A stretch of DNA of 64,000 nt. It comes from Sisyra terminalis (lineage: Eukaryota; Arthropoda; Insecta; Neuroptera; Sisyridae). The position numbers were made by a program, and so were the translations under genes. A model generated the notes under the pieces. The model searched no databases, was not told the origin of the DNA, and saw only the letters and a list, made by a program, of their open reading frames with translations. The stretch lies in NCBI GenBank assembly GCA_958496175.1, contig OY292280.1, positions 12,400,001-12,464,000 of the forward strand, in the 5' to 3' direction. Below are positions 32,200-43,359 of the stretch, in pieces. Every line of letters begins with the position of its first letter. The stretch's first letter is position 1.

Positions 32200-33220
32200 G
32201 TCATCAAACAGGAGTTGAAGCTTCAGGTGCCAATGGGCGGGACACATCAAAGCCGATAAAAGAAACTTCGACGTGGAAACCCTGGATTTCTTCGCCTGGA
32301 CCAGGACGCCCAACTACCCGATGGGGTGACGACAAAAATAGAGTAGCTGGAAATAGGTGGAAGTAACAATTCCAGGAAAGAAAGCGATGTAAGGATATAG
32401 AGGACGCTCGCACTCTCCAGTGGGTGACTAGAACCTGAGGAAGAAGAAAAAGATAATGGCATCCCATACAAAAGGGGACAAAAATAATTCTCACCCACTA
32501 ATATATAAAAATAATACATTAGTGTTGGACGATTTCACAAGGAGGAGTCATAAACTTTTCATTGGTTTAACTATTAAAAATGATTTGGTATTCAAAGGAA
32601 ACCATTTTTCCTGTTCTTTTCTGTGCTAAACATATCGTAACTGTTAACAAAGAAGAGACAATTGAATGAGTTCTGAGAAGTTTGCAACGAAAAGTAGGAA
32701 TTTCAGGAATGATAATAATAGATTTAAGCCCAGAAATGTTGAAAAAAAATATGTCAGACCAATAATGGTATACGGAGAAAAATTGCTGAGGAGAGACCTG
32801 GATGGAAAACTGTATCTTCATTGCCAATCCATTGTAATCATAAGGCGTTTCCCTAAGAACCGGAGTGCTAAATGAAGAAATCAGGAGGAAGACCAAAGTT
32901 ACGGAGGTCATCCAGCAGGAGTCAAAGCTTCAGGTGCCAATGGGCGGGACACATCAAAATCTATAAACGAAACATCGACGTAGAAATCCTGGAGTTCTTC
33001 GCCTGGACAAGGACGCCCAACTACCCGATGGGGTGACGACAATAATAGAGTAGCTGGAAATAGGAGCAAGGACGCAATCCAGGAAAAAGCGCGCTGGAAA
33101 AGTTTGGAGGCCGCTCGTCCTCTCCAGAGGGTGACTTGGAGCTAAGGAAGAAGCAAAAGATTATGACACCCCTTACAAAAGGGAACAAAAATAATTCTCA
33201 CCCACTAATATATAAAAATA
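32200..33220 (+). pseudogene. Two tandem C-terminal tails of a non-LTR endonuclease/RT
   Basis: Frames shifted by one base read FRCQWAGHIK, then RTPTTRWGDD, then NRVAGNR and RWKSLEAARPLQRVTW. This is the characteristic RWAGHI...RPTTRWxDD...W tail of insect and mollusc non-LTR ORF2 proteins. One copy lies at about 32200-32530 and a second at about 32880-33220, each followed by CTCACCCACTAATATATAAA. Both are broken by frameshifts and stops. Confidence 0.75.
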
Positions 33221-33379
33221 ACACATTTATTGTAGGATGATTTCACAAGGAGGAGTCTTAAGTTTTTTGTTGGTCTTACTTTCAAATGATTTGGTATTCA
33301 CAGGAAACCAATGTTCCCATTCTTTTCTATCCCAAGCATATCGTAACTATTAACAAAGGGAAGATAGTTAAATATGTAC

Positions 33380-35880
33380 AGAAAAGTTTGCAACGAAAAG
33401 TAGGAATTTCAGGAATGGTAATAATAGATTTGAGCCCAGAAATATTGAAAAAAAAAACTTAAGAACAATGATGGTATCAATACGGAGAAACATTGCAGAA
33501 AGGAGTCCCGGATTGACAATAAATAGCCGAGCTGTGGTGGTGGGAAATCAAACAAATATTCCAGGTCACAACTGTTGAAAAATATGGAGTTCAAAGAAAG
33601 AAAATATACGAAGAAATTTCATGAAGGATACTTTTTTTGGTTAATCATGTTTTTCCCAAAATTTGGAAAAGGTTTAAGCTCCCATAGCACTGCTTGACGA
33701 ACATAAATGGATACTATTTATATACGATTGAACTTAGTATAACTTTGTTAAGATAACTACCTCCTGTAGAACTTTATTGAATTTCTATTATTTCTTTTGA
33801 TTTTTTTCTGGATCTTTTTTGATTGAGATCTATTCAGATTCGGTTGGATCCTATTGGATCCTTTGGAAGGTTATCTGGAGGAGTTTTAGAAGAAAAAGCA
33901 AAACATAAAATTTAAAACAAAAATTGATTATCACCTCTTAGTAACGAGAAATGCGGGTTTTAACGTCTTCGTAACTAATATATTTTCATCTGGTATAATT
34001 ATATTTATAGAAAGTATTAATATTTTCCTTCACCTTCTGCTAAAGAATAATATTTCACCAGAAGAAGAATTATTATAGGTTGACCTGGGAATTTTACGAA
34101 AGCCATTAGTAATTCCAGGAAAGACAATAACAGATATGAAACGGGATATCTACTTCACCAGAAACAGAGTAAGGTAACGGTGATCTTGAAACTTAATTAA
34201 GCCCCAGATCGACAATAAATAGAAAAAGTGGAGGAGGTGAAGTCCTACAAATACTTCTGGAATCATTGTAAGAAAAATATAGACGGAAGACTGATAGAAA
34301 AAAATCACTACAAATTGCTACTATCATATTTGTTTCATTTAAGTAAGACTTCCTTTTAATTTGGTAAATATGGAAACGTTTTTGGATACAAAAGAAAATC
34401 CGAATACGTTTTCCGAATTAAATACATTAGTGAGCGAATACCTCCTGAAATCCGGTGAACTAAAAGTAAGTACTTACCGACAGTTTTGTGAACTTATGTT
34501 AGTGGTTCCTACCGACAAAGAGCGAATAACATTTTAAAAGAGGGAGGTTTTTAAATGTGTAATATATGGTAAGTTATAAATATATATGAAACTTAAAATT
34601 TTCTTACAAAGTAAAGGGCATACGTCAATCGTGTATAATGAACTCAAGACTATCCAATATGGTTTCATTGTAAAGTTGAAATTAAGATATTAAAATGGGA
34701 AATATTAAGTTATACTTTGGTTATAAGTAATTATGGAGGAATTGGGTTTCGAACAATTGTTGAAATTTTGAATTCGGGGCAGTGCAGCAAAGGTAATGGT
34801 TTTAAGAAATAGAATTGGGAATCGGGACAATGACTAGGATTGCAATTAACATTTTAAAATCAAGGCTTTAACCTTAAAAAATTATGGCTTATTTTTAATA
34901 TTGATATCTATTTAAAGATAATATGTCTATTTATTACAAATATTTTTGAAACTTCTGGTTTAAGTAACTTCTTGGTCTGTTTTAAGTAATAATTAAGCTT
35001 AAAACCTGCTGAATCGATTTTGATCATACTCTTTATCTATGCATAATTGAATGATTCATGATAGGCATACATTATAAACTATACTGACAATCGAAAAAAA
35101 AGGATCAATTTTTATAATCGTGTGGAATGTCTTCGGTTATTTCTTTTTATTGAATTCAGCATTATCAAAGACTGTTAATATGGTCCAAAAGTTTAATTTA
35201 CGTGTCTTTTTAAAGTTGTTTTTTGAGGTATGAATATGCTTCTCGTAATAGGAATTTAAACATTAAAAATTTTCATATATCATTACAACCAGCAAATTTA
35301 AAATGAAAATATAACCAAAACCTACGTTACACAGATGATGTCACGGGCAGCGACTAGTAATGTCAAAAATTTAATCAAACAATTCTATTAATGACTTATA
35401 TACTTAATGAAGTCTCTGGTCTTTGAAATTGGTGAGGAAGTTAATCAATAATTTTAAACATACTGAATTAAATTTTAGCAAATTTTCAACTAAATTGTTA
35501 CTTTTTGATGCCCTTTTCGAATTTTTGTGGGTTTCTAAGTGCTTTTTTGGTTCAATATGTAGAAAAAAGCAGCATCAAAGAAAAACATTCTAATTAAATA
35601 GCGATGATATAACAGGAATATTCAAGTTTATATACAGAAAAAAAAACAATTATAGGTGGACAAGAAAGTTTATAAAAGAGACATCGGGAATTCCAGGAAT
35701 GATAATAACAGATATGAGTCTGGACATAAAAGAAAAAACGTAAAACAATGATGGAATACGAAGAAACATTGCAGAATGGAGTCCCGGATTGACAATAAAT
35801 AGCAGTGAGCTGGAGGTGGGAAATCATACAAATATTCCAGGACACAATTATTGAAAAAGATGGAATATAGAGATAGAAAT
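33380..35880 (+). pseudogene. Repeated RT fragments of the same non-LTR family
   Basis: Three further fragments share the blocks GGAATTTCAGGAATGGTAAT and CCGGATTGACAATAAATAG (near 33400-33590, 34100-34270 and 35690-35860). Near 34225 the frame reads VEEVKSYKYFWNH, equivalent to the VExFKYLG motif of the RT thumb region. All are short and interrupted. Confidence 0.6.
35320..35362 (+). mobile_element. Helitron 3'-end remnant within the left arm
   Basis: ACGTTACACAGATGATGTCA followed by CGGGCAGCGACTAGT is a mutated form of the ACGCAGACGAAGTCGCGGG...CTAGT end seen at 39636-39665. The mirror copy is at about 46118-46160 in the right arm. Confidence 0.55.
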
Positions 35881-36761
35881 TACAAGAAACCGGAGAAAAT
35901 ATTTATTTTTTTTCAATTAATCCAGAAATTTTAATTTTTTTCTAAGTTGGAAAAAGTTTCAGTCTCCATAGCGAAATTGGGGGTTTTCCACTCCTAAGTT
36001 ATGCTTCCACGAATTAATTAATTAATTAATTATCACAGAATTAAGCATTGAAAATAACTTTTTGATTATTTTTAATTTTTGAATCATGAAAGGCGTCAAG
36101 TAGCAATTGATATAGACGACAGAACAATAGAAAAATTTTGAAAAAAGTAGCATTTTTCTAATGAGTAGGTAACAGTGAAACTTTTAATGAATGGTATTAA
36201 TTAAAACTTTTTATTTTTTTAAAAAAAAAAAGAAATTTGAAATTCTACTAATTGGAATCAGTGGAATATTTCAAGAGAATTTATAAAATGGTTGATGAAT
36301 TTGTACGTTGCGTTTTGCGAAAAAATATAAAATTATTTGCTTTTACCCTCTACCAAATCCAGGGGAATGACCCTAAGGATTTTGCCTCATTTTTTATGGC
36401 CTCAAAAACCATAAGTACCTCCTTATTTTTAATGAAACTGCTTTTATTTTTCTATGATTCTACTCGACTAGAAATTTTCGAGTGAGCTCTATTGGGTCCT
36501 TATGGGGCAACCTAATCGGGACCAGTGTGGAAAGTAATGCTTATCCATTATGGGCCCCAAATGGGCAACCCCAATATGTTTTCTCAAGTATTTTTTTTCC
36601 AATTCAAAATTAAGAAACTCTTTCGAGTCACTATCATCTAATTTTTTTGCTGTACCTTAAAATGTTTTTACGTATTTCGGTAGCCTAGAATATTTTTCCC
36701 TTCAGAAGATTTTAAATAAAGCCTCTAGCCGCATGTGCGGAATTGGAGGATCCAATTTAAT

Positions 36762-36920
36762 TCGCGATTAAATCGGTCCATAATAAAAATTTAGCCAAAA
36801 AAGAGAGAATTATACCATATTAAAATTGAATCAAGAAAAATTTCGCGAATTAAATTAAAACAAAGTAAAAAATGCAACGTTGTCAGATTGTGGGTGTGCT
36901 AAAATGAACTTGAGCCGTTT
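36762..36920. repeat. Foldback MITE family B, partial copy
   Basis: The fragment has TTCGCGATTAAATCGGTCC and GTAAAAAATGCAACGTTGTC followed by GCTAAAATGAACTTGAGCC. It represents the centre and right arm only. Confidence 0.6.
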
Positions 36921-36969
36921 TATCTGTGATTTAATCATTAAAAAATTCAACATTCATAACTTATGGGCA

Positions 36970-37950
36970 TCAAATCAATAATATTTTGATTTGTTAAATT
37001 GAAATCAAGGTATAAAATTTACTATGTTTTTTTTCTTATTTTTTTTAAATTTTTTGGTGAAATTTCTGATTTTCTCTTAAACTATATATATATTTTTAAA
37101 TATCGATCTATTTATTTGCCTCATGGTACGCTATATGACGTAAATATATACGAATTTCTATTGTTATGTACTTTTGTCTCCGATTGTTTCTCCATAACAT
37201 CCTTTATTACTAATAAGTCCATAAATCATTTGCTGGATTTCTATTGATATACTATGATATTGTAACAGAAAGGGACAAAGTCTGTCTCTCTCTTTGTACC
37301 ATGCCGGCACGCGATTGGCTGAATGACTTCTATCTCTCTCCCACCAATGCGAATGTACATATCGATTGTTCTGGAAACATCTAGTAGGTGGTGGAACGTT
37401 GGCGAATATTGGAGTATATTCTAGAATGTTGGGTTGCGGGTGTATAAGGCGCTCAGCTCAAGCCCAGGGACAGTTCTGTATGACAGTTCTGTATAGAAAT
37501 TCAGTTGTGAATTTCCGTTACAACAAAGCGATTTTTAGTGTGATTTGATTTAAAAGTGATTATTTATTTCCAAAAGAAATTAAAAGAACAAATAAACGCC
37601 ATCTCAATTTAGTTTTGAGACGTCACGTTACAATATAAAGGATTACGTTTTTCAATATAATGTTTTGATTTGTTTAATTGAAATCAAGGTATATTCAACC
37701 CAAAAGTTTGTTAAAAATTTTCTATATTTTTTAATTTTTCTTATTTTGTTTAAAATTTTTAGGGAAGTTTATAATTTTCTTGTAAACTGTATACAGTTTT
37801 TTTGATGTCGACCACGAATTTCTATTTTAATATACTTTTGTCTCCGATTGTATCTCCTAAACATTCTTAAAATTGTATCATATTTCGGTTATCAGTAACT
37901 AATTTTTGATGTACCATTTTTGGCACTACCGAAATATACTATAGCAGTGG
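36970..37950. repeat. Direct repeat pair flanking the solo LTR
   Basis: AATTGAAATCAAGGTATA...ACGAATTTCTATT...TACTTTTGTCTCCGATTGT occurs at about 36999-37190 and again at 37675-37860. The second copy starts just after the LTR at 37261-37632. Confidence 0.7.
37261..37632 (+). mobile_element. Solo LTR, probably Ty3/gypsy (17.6/297-like)
   Basis: A 372-bp segment starts TGTAACAGAAAGGGACAAAG and ends GACGTCACGTTACA, so its ends are the inverted hexamers TGTAAC and GTTACA. It is flanked by direct ATAT copies (37257-37260 and 37633-37636), a 4-bp target duplication at the AT-rich target known for the 17.6/297 gypsy group. It is GC-richer than its surroundings and has a TATAAGGCGC promoter-like word and an AATAAA at 37591. 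No internal region remains. A short echo of its left end lies at 44879. Confidence 0.85.
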
Positions 37951-38159
37951 ATTTAAAATATTTTTTTTTTAATTTCGACTAATAAGTATAACCTCTAGAG
38001 TGGGTATATAAGTAGACTGTACCATTTTATGGTTATGAAATATTCCATATTTGGTCTCTTTCTGCTGTCATAAAAATCGTATAGCCTGCTTATTGTCATC
38101 CCAGTAGGGGAGTAAATCAGAACTGTTTTGGTTAAATATTAATTTCATAACATTCTTAA

Positions 38160-39664
38160 TCTATTATTATAAATAGGAAAGATTTGATTGTTTGTTTGCT
38201 TTGAATAGGCTCCGAAACTACTTGACCGATTTGAAAAATTCTTTCTCTGTTGAGAAGCTACACTTTTTCCGGTGAACATAGGCTATATTAAATTTTCAAA
38301 AAAATTAAGGATCCATACTATAACTCCAATAATGTGTGAAAAAATTGCCAAAAAACTTTCTTACATCGCGTGCGCTGGCAATTTAACTAAAGAACGGAAC
38401 AACCGAATTTGATAAAACTTTATATAAAGATACAACAAAATTACCCACACATGTTAGGCTACTTATCATTCCTTAAAAATTGTAAGGGAATGTATCCCCT
38501 ACGTAAGAACTGAGGGATGAAAAAAAAACTTTAGATAGGCGAGATATATATCATTGAAAAGGTATTTAAAAGTTAAAAAATGATCTGTATTAATATTTTT
38601 AGTTTAACTAATAAAAATCACAGTAATTTAATTTAAAGTACTAAAAATTGCCTTTTTGAAATATAAATGTTTTTATAGATAATAATCTGACACTAGACTT
38701 TTTTTTTACAAAATTGTTGTAAATAGATCTTTAAGGTTGCTCAGTAAGGAAATATTAACGAAACAAATATAATAGTAATAATAATAATATTAATAATAGA
38801 AATAAAGCTTAAAGTAAATACGTTTTTAAAACCATGCATATATAAAATGGTGTATTTATATACTCCTCTGACTGATGAAATTTTAATATTCGGTGTATTG
38901 CTTATAGGAAGTAGGCATGTGATAAGATTTTTTTTTTTGAAAATTCCTACCCTAACAGACAAGGGTGGATTCAGGATTTTTTTCTTGGGGGGGGACAATA
39001 TATTTTATTTGCAAGTGCATGAAAGGGATCACGAAAAAAGTTCGCAATTCCAGTCAGAAATCATCATAATGATAAAAGAAATTTAAAATCCTCTTCCAGA
39101 GCAAAAGGCATACGCCAAATCGTGTATGGTGAACTCTGGACTATCCAATATGGTTTAATTATATAGTTGAAATTCAGATATTTCAATAAGTTTAAAGATA
39201 CATAATGGTTATACATGATTATGGAAGAACTGGGTTTCGTGCAATTGTACAAATTTCAATTTCGCGGTTGTGTTGTACAGTGCAATAGTGTAATAGTTTT
39301 TGGAAAAAGGTTCATTCGGGAATCGAAAAAGGGAGATGGGGTTGTTTTGACGCGAGTATTTTGATAACTTTCGACTTTTTTTAGTCATAATTAAGACCGA
39401 ATTTATTGAACTTGGCGATATTTTTTATTTATGTATAGATGCTGATTAATTTACGGAGTATTTGGTTCACGGTAGGTATACCTACCGTAGATTCAATGAA
39501 AATTAATTGATTATTGCATAGAACTATTTTATTCTTTGCAACAGTTTATTAAATGTGTCTTTTTCAAGAGATGTGAAGTGTTTTCAGGTATGATTATATT
39601 TTTCGTAAAAGAAATAAAAAAAAATAAAATACGTTACGCAGACGAAGTCGCGGGGATCAGCTAG
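38160..39664 (+). mobile_element. Non-autonomous Helitron, about 1.5 kb
   Basis: The 5' end is TCTATTATTATAAATAGGAA after an A. The 3' end is ACGCAGACGAAGTCGCGGGG...CAGCTAG before a T, the CTAG-T terminus of insect Helitrons. Near 38205 it carries the family's CTCCGAAACTACTTGACCGA and GAAGCTACACTTTTTCCGG blocks. A long stretch (about 39060-39300) resembles the arm sequence at 34620-34800. There is no Rep/helicase coding. Confidence 0.65.
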
Positions 39665-39754
39665 TTACGAATAAGTTCATAAATCATTTGCTGGATTTCT
39701 ATTGATATAGTATGATACAAACGAATACGTTTTTCAAATCTTAAATGAAAATAC

Positions 39755-39800
39755 TTCAATCTTGTGTGCGACGCAGACGAAGTCGCGGGTATTGGAGCTG
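39755..39800 (+). mobile_element. Second Helitron 3'-end fragment
   Basis: GTGCGACGCAGACGAAGTCG followed by CGGGTATTGGAGCTGATT is another copy of the Helitron terminus, about 100 bp downstream of the first. A more decayed one lies near 40985 (CACACAAACGAAGTCTCGAG), with its inverse near 56095. Confidence 0.55.
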
Positions 39801-39889
39801 ATTTTCTACAAAATTGTTTCTGTTAATATTTTTTTTAAATGTCATTGCCTCGAGGGTATTTTTTGGTTTCTATTGACGTAAAGTTGATG

Positions 39890-41085
39890 GCGTAAATATG
39901 GAATAGAAATGCGGAAGAATACGGAGGAATACGGAACAATGATGGGAATACGAAAACAGGAGACGCCACGTCTACGACTTGGGTGCAATTGATAGTGTAG
40001 AAGAGATTGAAATCGGGACCAGGACTCGAATGTATGCCGGGCTGGGATGCACGAAGCGGGACACATTTCCACGCTCGACCCTCTAGTGGGGGTTAGATTT
40101 TCATCAAGTTTTCCGAATAACGGCGCGCATGTCCATTGCGGGAATATTGATTACATAGTTTTTTTCGCTTCTGATAGAAGACAAGGCATACACAAATTTA
40201 TGCACGACACTTTCATCCTTCCCAAAATTTTCATTGATAACTTTGCATAACTAACACAATTTCATTTTCATCCCTCCAAATGGCTCGCGAGAAATTTTTC
40301 CAACCCCAACACCCCAACCCCCGCCACGAGTTATTGAGTTTCATGAGGACCTGTTCCATTTTAAGGGCTGTAAAATATTTTCGGTGACATAGATTTGCTA
40401 CCTTTTTTCGGCCTATTGTCAAGGACTTTATAATGAATCCAATGATAAAGCGCATCCCTTTTTATGTGGCAATAAAAACGTTCAAACTGCTTCCATCCCC
40501 TAAGAGACACTTGGGATATCTCAAACCTACACGATTTTCTTTTTCCTCGACATATGTCACTAAATAATCCGATTTATTGTTTTCATCCCTTTTAATCTTA
40601 AAAAGAAAACCAGCAACAGGTCCTCTATATTTGCCACTTTTTCATCATTACTACCCCCATAACTATGATACCACCCCATCTATATATGACTAAACGATTT
40701 AATTATTGGTTACTAAAAATTGATCGTTTTTCAACTTTAAATCAACAAAATTAATTTTTTTGGCTATAACCAAAACCGTTTTTAATTTTTGTCGACAAAA
40801 ACCACTTTTAACGGTCTCACAGACCGAAAGTTGTTAATTGATAAAAAAAAAAAAATTCTTGAAAAAAAAATCATGTCTTTTATAAAACGTATCTACTGTA
40901 CCAAAATAGAATTTGATATATCTATTCCAATTTTAAACAATAGAAACCAAATCTAAACAAATACTACTGTCGATATTGATGCACCACACAAACGAAGTCT
41001 CGAGTATTACCTTGTGTTTCATGTTTTATTACTTAATCATTACTAATATATTAAATTTTAATGTCTGTATATTTCAATTTTATGA
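39890..41085. other. GC-richer unidentified stretch and AT-rich DNA
   Basis: From about 39900 to 40150 the sequence is noticeably richer in GC and has overlapping short open frames on both strands (76 codons on minus, 67 on plus). I recognise no protein motif. It may be a retroelement or host exon fragment. The rest up to 41085 shows nothing. Confidence 0.35.
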
Positions 41086-41089
41086 TACA

Positions 41090-41265
41090 TAGATGATAAA
41101 ATTCAGATCTCAGCTTTTATATTTTTTTTTAAATAAGAAGAAAATTCAGGTTATTTAAGATCTTTTTATTTTTTATTTTTTAATTTAATATTTTCATTAT
41201 TCAATTAGCTACGTTTCGTTACTAATCGTAACTTCCTCAGGATTCTTCTTTTTTCATTTTTATGT
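41090..41265. repeat. Family C half-copy
   Basis: The sequence runs TAGATGATAAAATTCAGATC...GCTACGTTTCGTTACTAATC...CTTCCTCAGGATTCTTC, the same arm as at 20325 and 53046. Confidence 0.7.
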
Positions 41266-41279
41266 ATCGTCACTTTATA

Positions 41280-41425
41280 ACTACCAGTCTTTAGCGACTC
41301 TAGGGTAAATAAAAATCCGCAAATCACGAAATATCGAGAAAAAAAACTCGATACAAGATTCGAGTCCAACACCTACTAGTTTTGGAGTGGCCACCTTAAC
41401 CACTCGGCCACTAATAGACTTTGAA
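41280..41425 (-). mobile_element. tRNA-derived SINE-like element, minus copy
   Basis: On the minus strand, TGGCCGAGTGGTTAAGGTGG is a near-perfect Ser/Leu-tRNA A box (D-arm), and about 40 bp later GTTGGACTCGAATC resembles a B box. The sequence is followed by an A/T-rich body ending GCGACTCTAG...TAAAGACTGGTAGTTATAA (complement). It lacks a proper acceptor stem, so it is SINE-like rather than a tRNA gene. Confidence 0.6.
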
Positions 41426-41489
41426 CTGTGAATATTTTCCAGAAAGTCTCTAGTTTTCAAATAATATATTAAATTGGTGACTCATGTAT

Positions 41490-41705
41490 CTTTTATTGGC
41501 ACCAATATCTGGCAACGTTGCATTTTCTACTTTTTTTTAATTGATTCGCGATTAAATCAGGTTCTAAAGCAAATTAAGCATCAAAAAAACAAATTATTCG
41601 ATAATAGAATTGAATTAACAAAATAATTGCGAATTAAATCAAAAACAAAGTAAAAAATGCAACGTTGCCAGATTGTACGAGTGCTAAAATAGACTTGAGC
41701 CGAAA
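41490..41705. repeat. Foldback MITE family B, copy with full arms
   Basis: ATCTGGCAACGTTGCATTTT at the left and AAAATGCAACGTTGCCAGAT at the right are exact complements. The centre has GATTCGCGATTAAATCAGG and AATTGCGAATTAAATC. Confidence 0.8.
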
Positions 41706-41709
41706 ATTT

Positions 41710-42620
41710 AATTTTACATATTACAATATAAATACATAATTGAAAATAACCGTCACTTCTTCATTTCTGACATATGTCAAAGTTTACGTACAAATTGCAT
41801 TCGAGTGAACAATACGTATAAAAATAATTACTAAACCATTCGAAATAGTTCTCTACAGTTCTGAAAATTTCGACATTCCTGACCCAGCGTATACCAAATA
41901 TTCACTGCCAAAACTGACTCAACTGATCATTAACAAATCAAATCGAAATGACAGTTGAAACAAATGACAATTAGTAACTTCAAATTTAAGACCATGATTA
42001 TTAGTTATGTTTTCCTTGTTTTCTATGTTTTCTATGTCTTCATCGGCATATTCTCCAAAATTTATCAATGGTTATATTGATTGAAAATATTTTATTATCA
42101 TATTAAATCAGTTGTAAGGATCAAAAATTTGCGCCCATTGGTACTTATAAATGCACGTAAGAAGCTACACTTTCCTTTTATGAATAAAATGACACTTATA
42201 AAATTAGCATCGTCATAACTATATAATAGTAGTAGCTATTCATGAAATATTCACAGTCTACACAGAAATAACAGACAAATGAAATCAAAATGACAGTTGA
42301 AACAAATAACAATCAGTTACTTCTAATTTGAGACACCAGTTATTATATTTGGTGTTCCTTGTTTTCTTACTTCTCTGTCCTTACCGATATTTACACCAAC
42401 AATTGCCTGTTGTTACATTGACTGTAAAATTTAATTTTACATATTACAATATCAATATATATTTGAAAATAACCGTCACTTCTTCATTTCTGACATATGT
42501 CAAAGTTTACGTACAAATTGCATTTGAGTGAACAATACGTACAGGAAGAATATCGAAACCATTCAAAATAGTTCTCTTCAGTTCTTAAAATTTCGCTTTT
42601 CCTGATCCAAGTTTATAACA
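41710..42620 (+). repeat. Direct duplication of about 180-200 bp blocks
   Basis: The block AATTTAATTTTACATATTAC...GACATATGTCAAAGTTTACG...GAACAATACGTA occurs at 41714-41890 and 42428-42612. A second block with AAATGACAGTTGAAACAAAT occurs at about 41930-42000 and 42280-42360. Confidence 0.8.
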
Positions 42621-42626
42621 AACAAA

Positions 42627-42775
42627 AGTCTATTAGTGGCCGAGTGGTTAAGGTGGCCACTCCAAAACTAGTAGGTGTTAGATTCGAGTTTTTTTTCTCG
42701 ATATTTCGTGATTTTCGGATTTTAATTTACCCTAGAGTCGCTAAAGACTGGTAGTTATAAAGTGTCGATACATAA
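42627..42775 (+). mobile_element. tRNA-derived SINE-like element, plus copy
   Basis: It begins GTCTATTAGTGGCCGAGTGG and continues through the A box and a decayed B box (GTTAGATTCGAGT) to CGCTAAAGACTGGTAGTTAT. It matches the minus copy at 41280-41425 over its whole length with few differences, so the two form an inverted pair about 1.2 kb apart. Confidence 0.6.
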
Positions 42776-43359
42776 AAAAAAAATTATATTTATATTAGTT
42801 TATGTGGTTAATCGGATATTTAATAAATGCTTAAAGGGATTCCGCATTCTTGTGAAAATAGTTTTTATTTGATTCATGTATAAACATACCACGATTTACA
42901 TACAATATTATGTAGATAATTTTTTTTATTCTAATGACAAAAAGGGTTGAGAGCCGGTAGGGGTGAGTTACGTGCTAATTTGAGGGTTGTCGCTTTTTTA
43001 TTATTACGCGTCGTTCAAGTTTCAATATAATGTTTGTATGGGGTTGATTCACCCCACATATATATATATATATATATCCCTGGATTTTTTGCAATAAATT
43101 GCATTGAGGTAAAGTTGGAATTATAAAGTTAAATAGAGTGTCTGGTTTCTTTTAATTTACACAATAATTATAACAATAGAATTTTATACTGTTTTTTTGC
43201 TGTTTTGTCTATGGAAATTCTACAACCACATACAACCACATATTTTCCATTGTTTATTCTTTTTTTTTTGTTTTTCATTTGCATATCCAATAAATAATGA
43301 TGAAACGTCAATATTGATGAACGCAAATTTTAAAATTTATGTTTTCAAATGAATTTAAT

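Larger units (their letters stand above)
32136..36505 (+). repeat. Left arm of a 4.37-kb inverted repeat
   Basis: The left arm is the reverse complement of 44967-49333. Landmarks agree in order and spacing along its full length: GGCGTTTCCCTAAGAAACGG at the left edge against the complement at 49320; the GGCGGGACACATC blocks; AGATCC-rich sequence near 33830/47600; ATTAATTAATTAATT at 36014/45443; and the edge GAAATTTTCGAGTGAGC at 36472/44988. Identity by eye is above 90%, with small indels. The arms share no long open frame. Confidence 0.93.

Noticed and set aside
41345..41425. Possible tRNA-Ser or tRNA-Leu gene
   Set aside because: The A box is good, but there is no paired acceptor stem, the B box is degenerate and a second copy has the same non-tRNA body.
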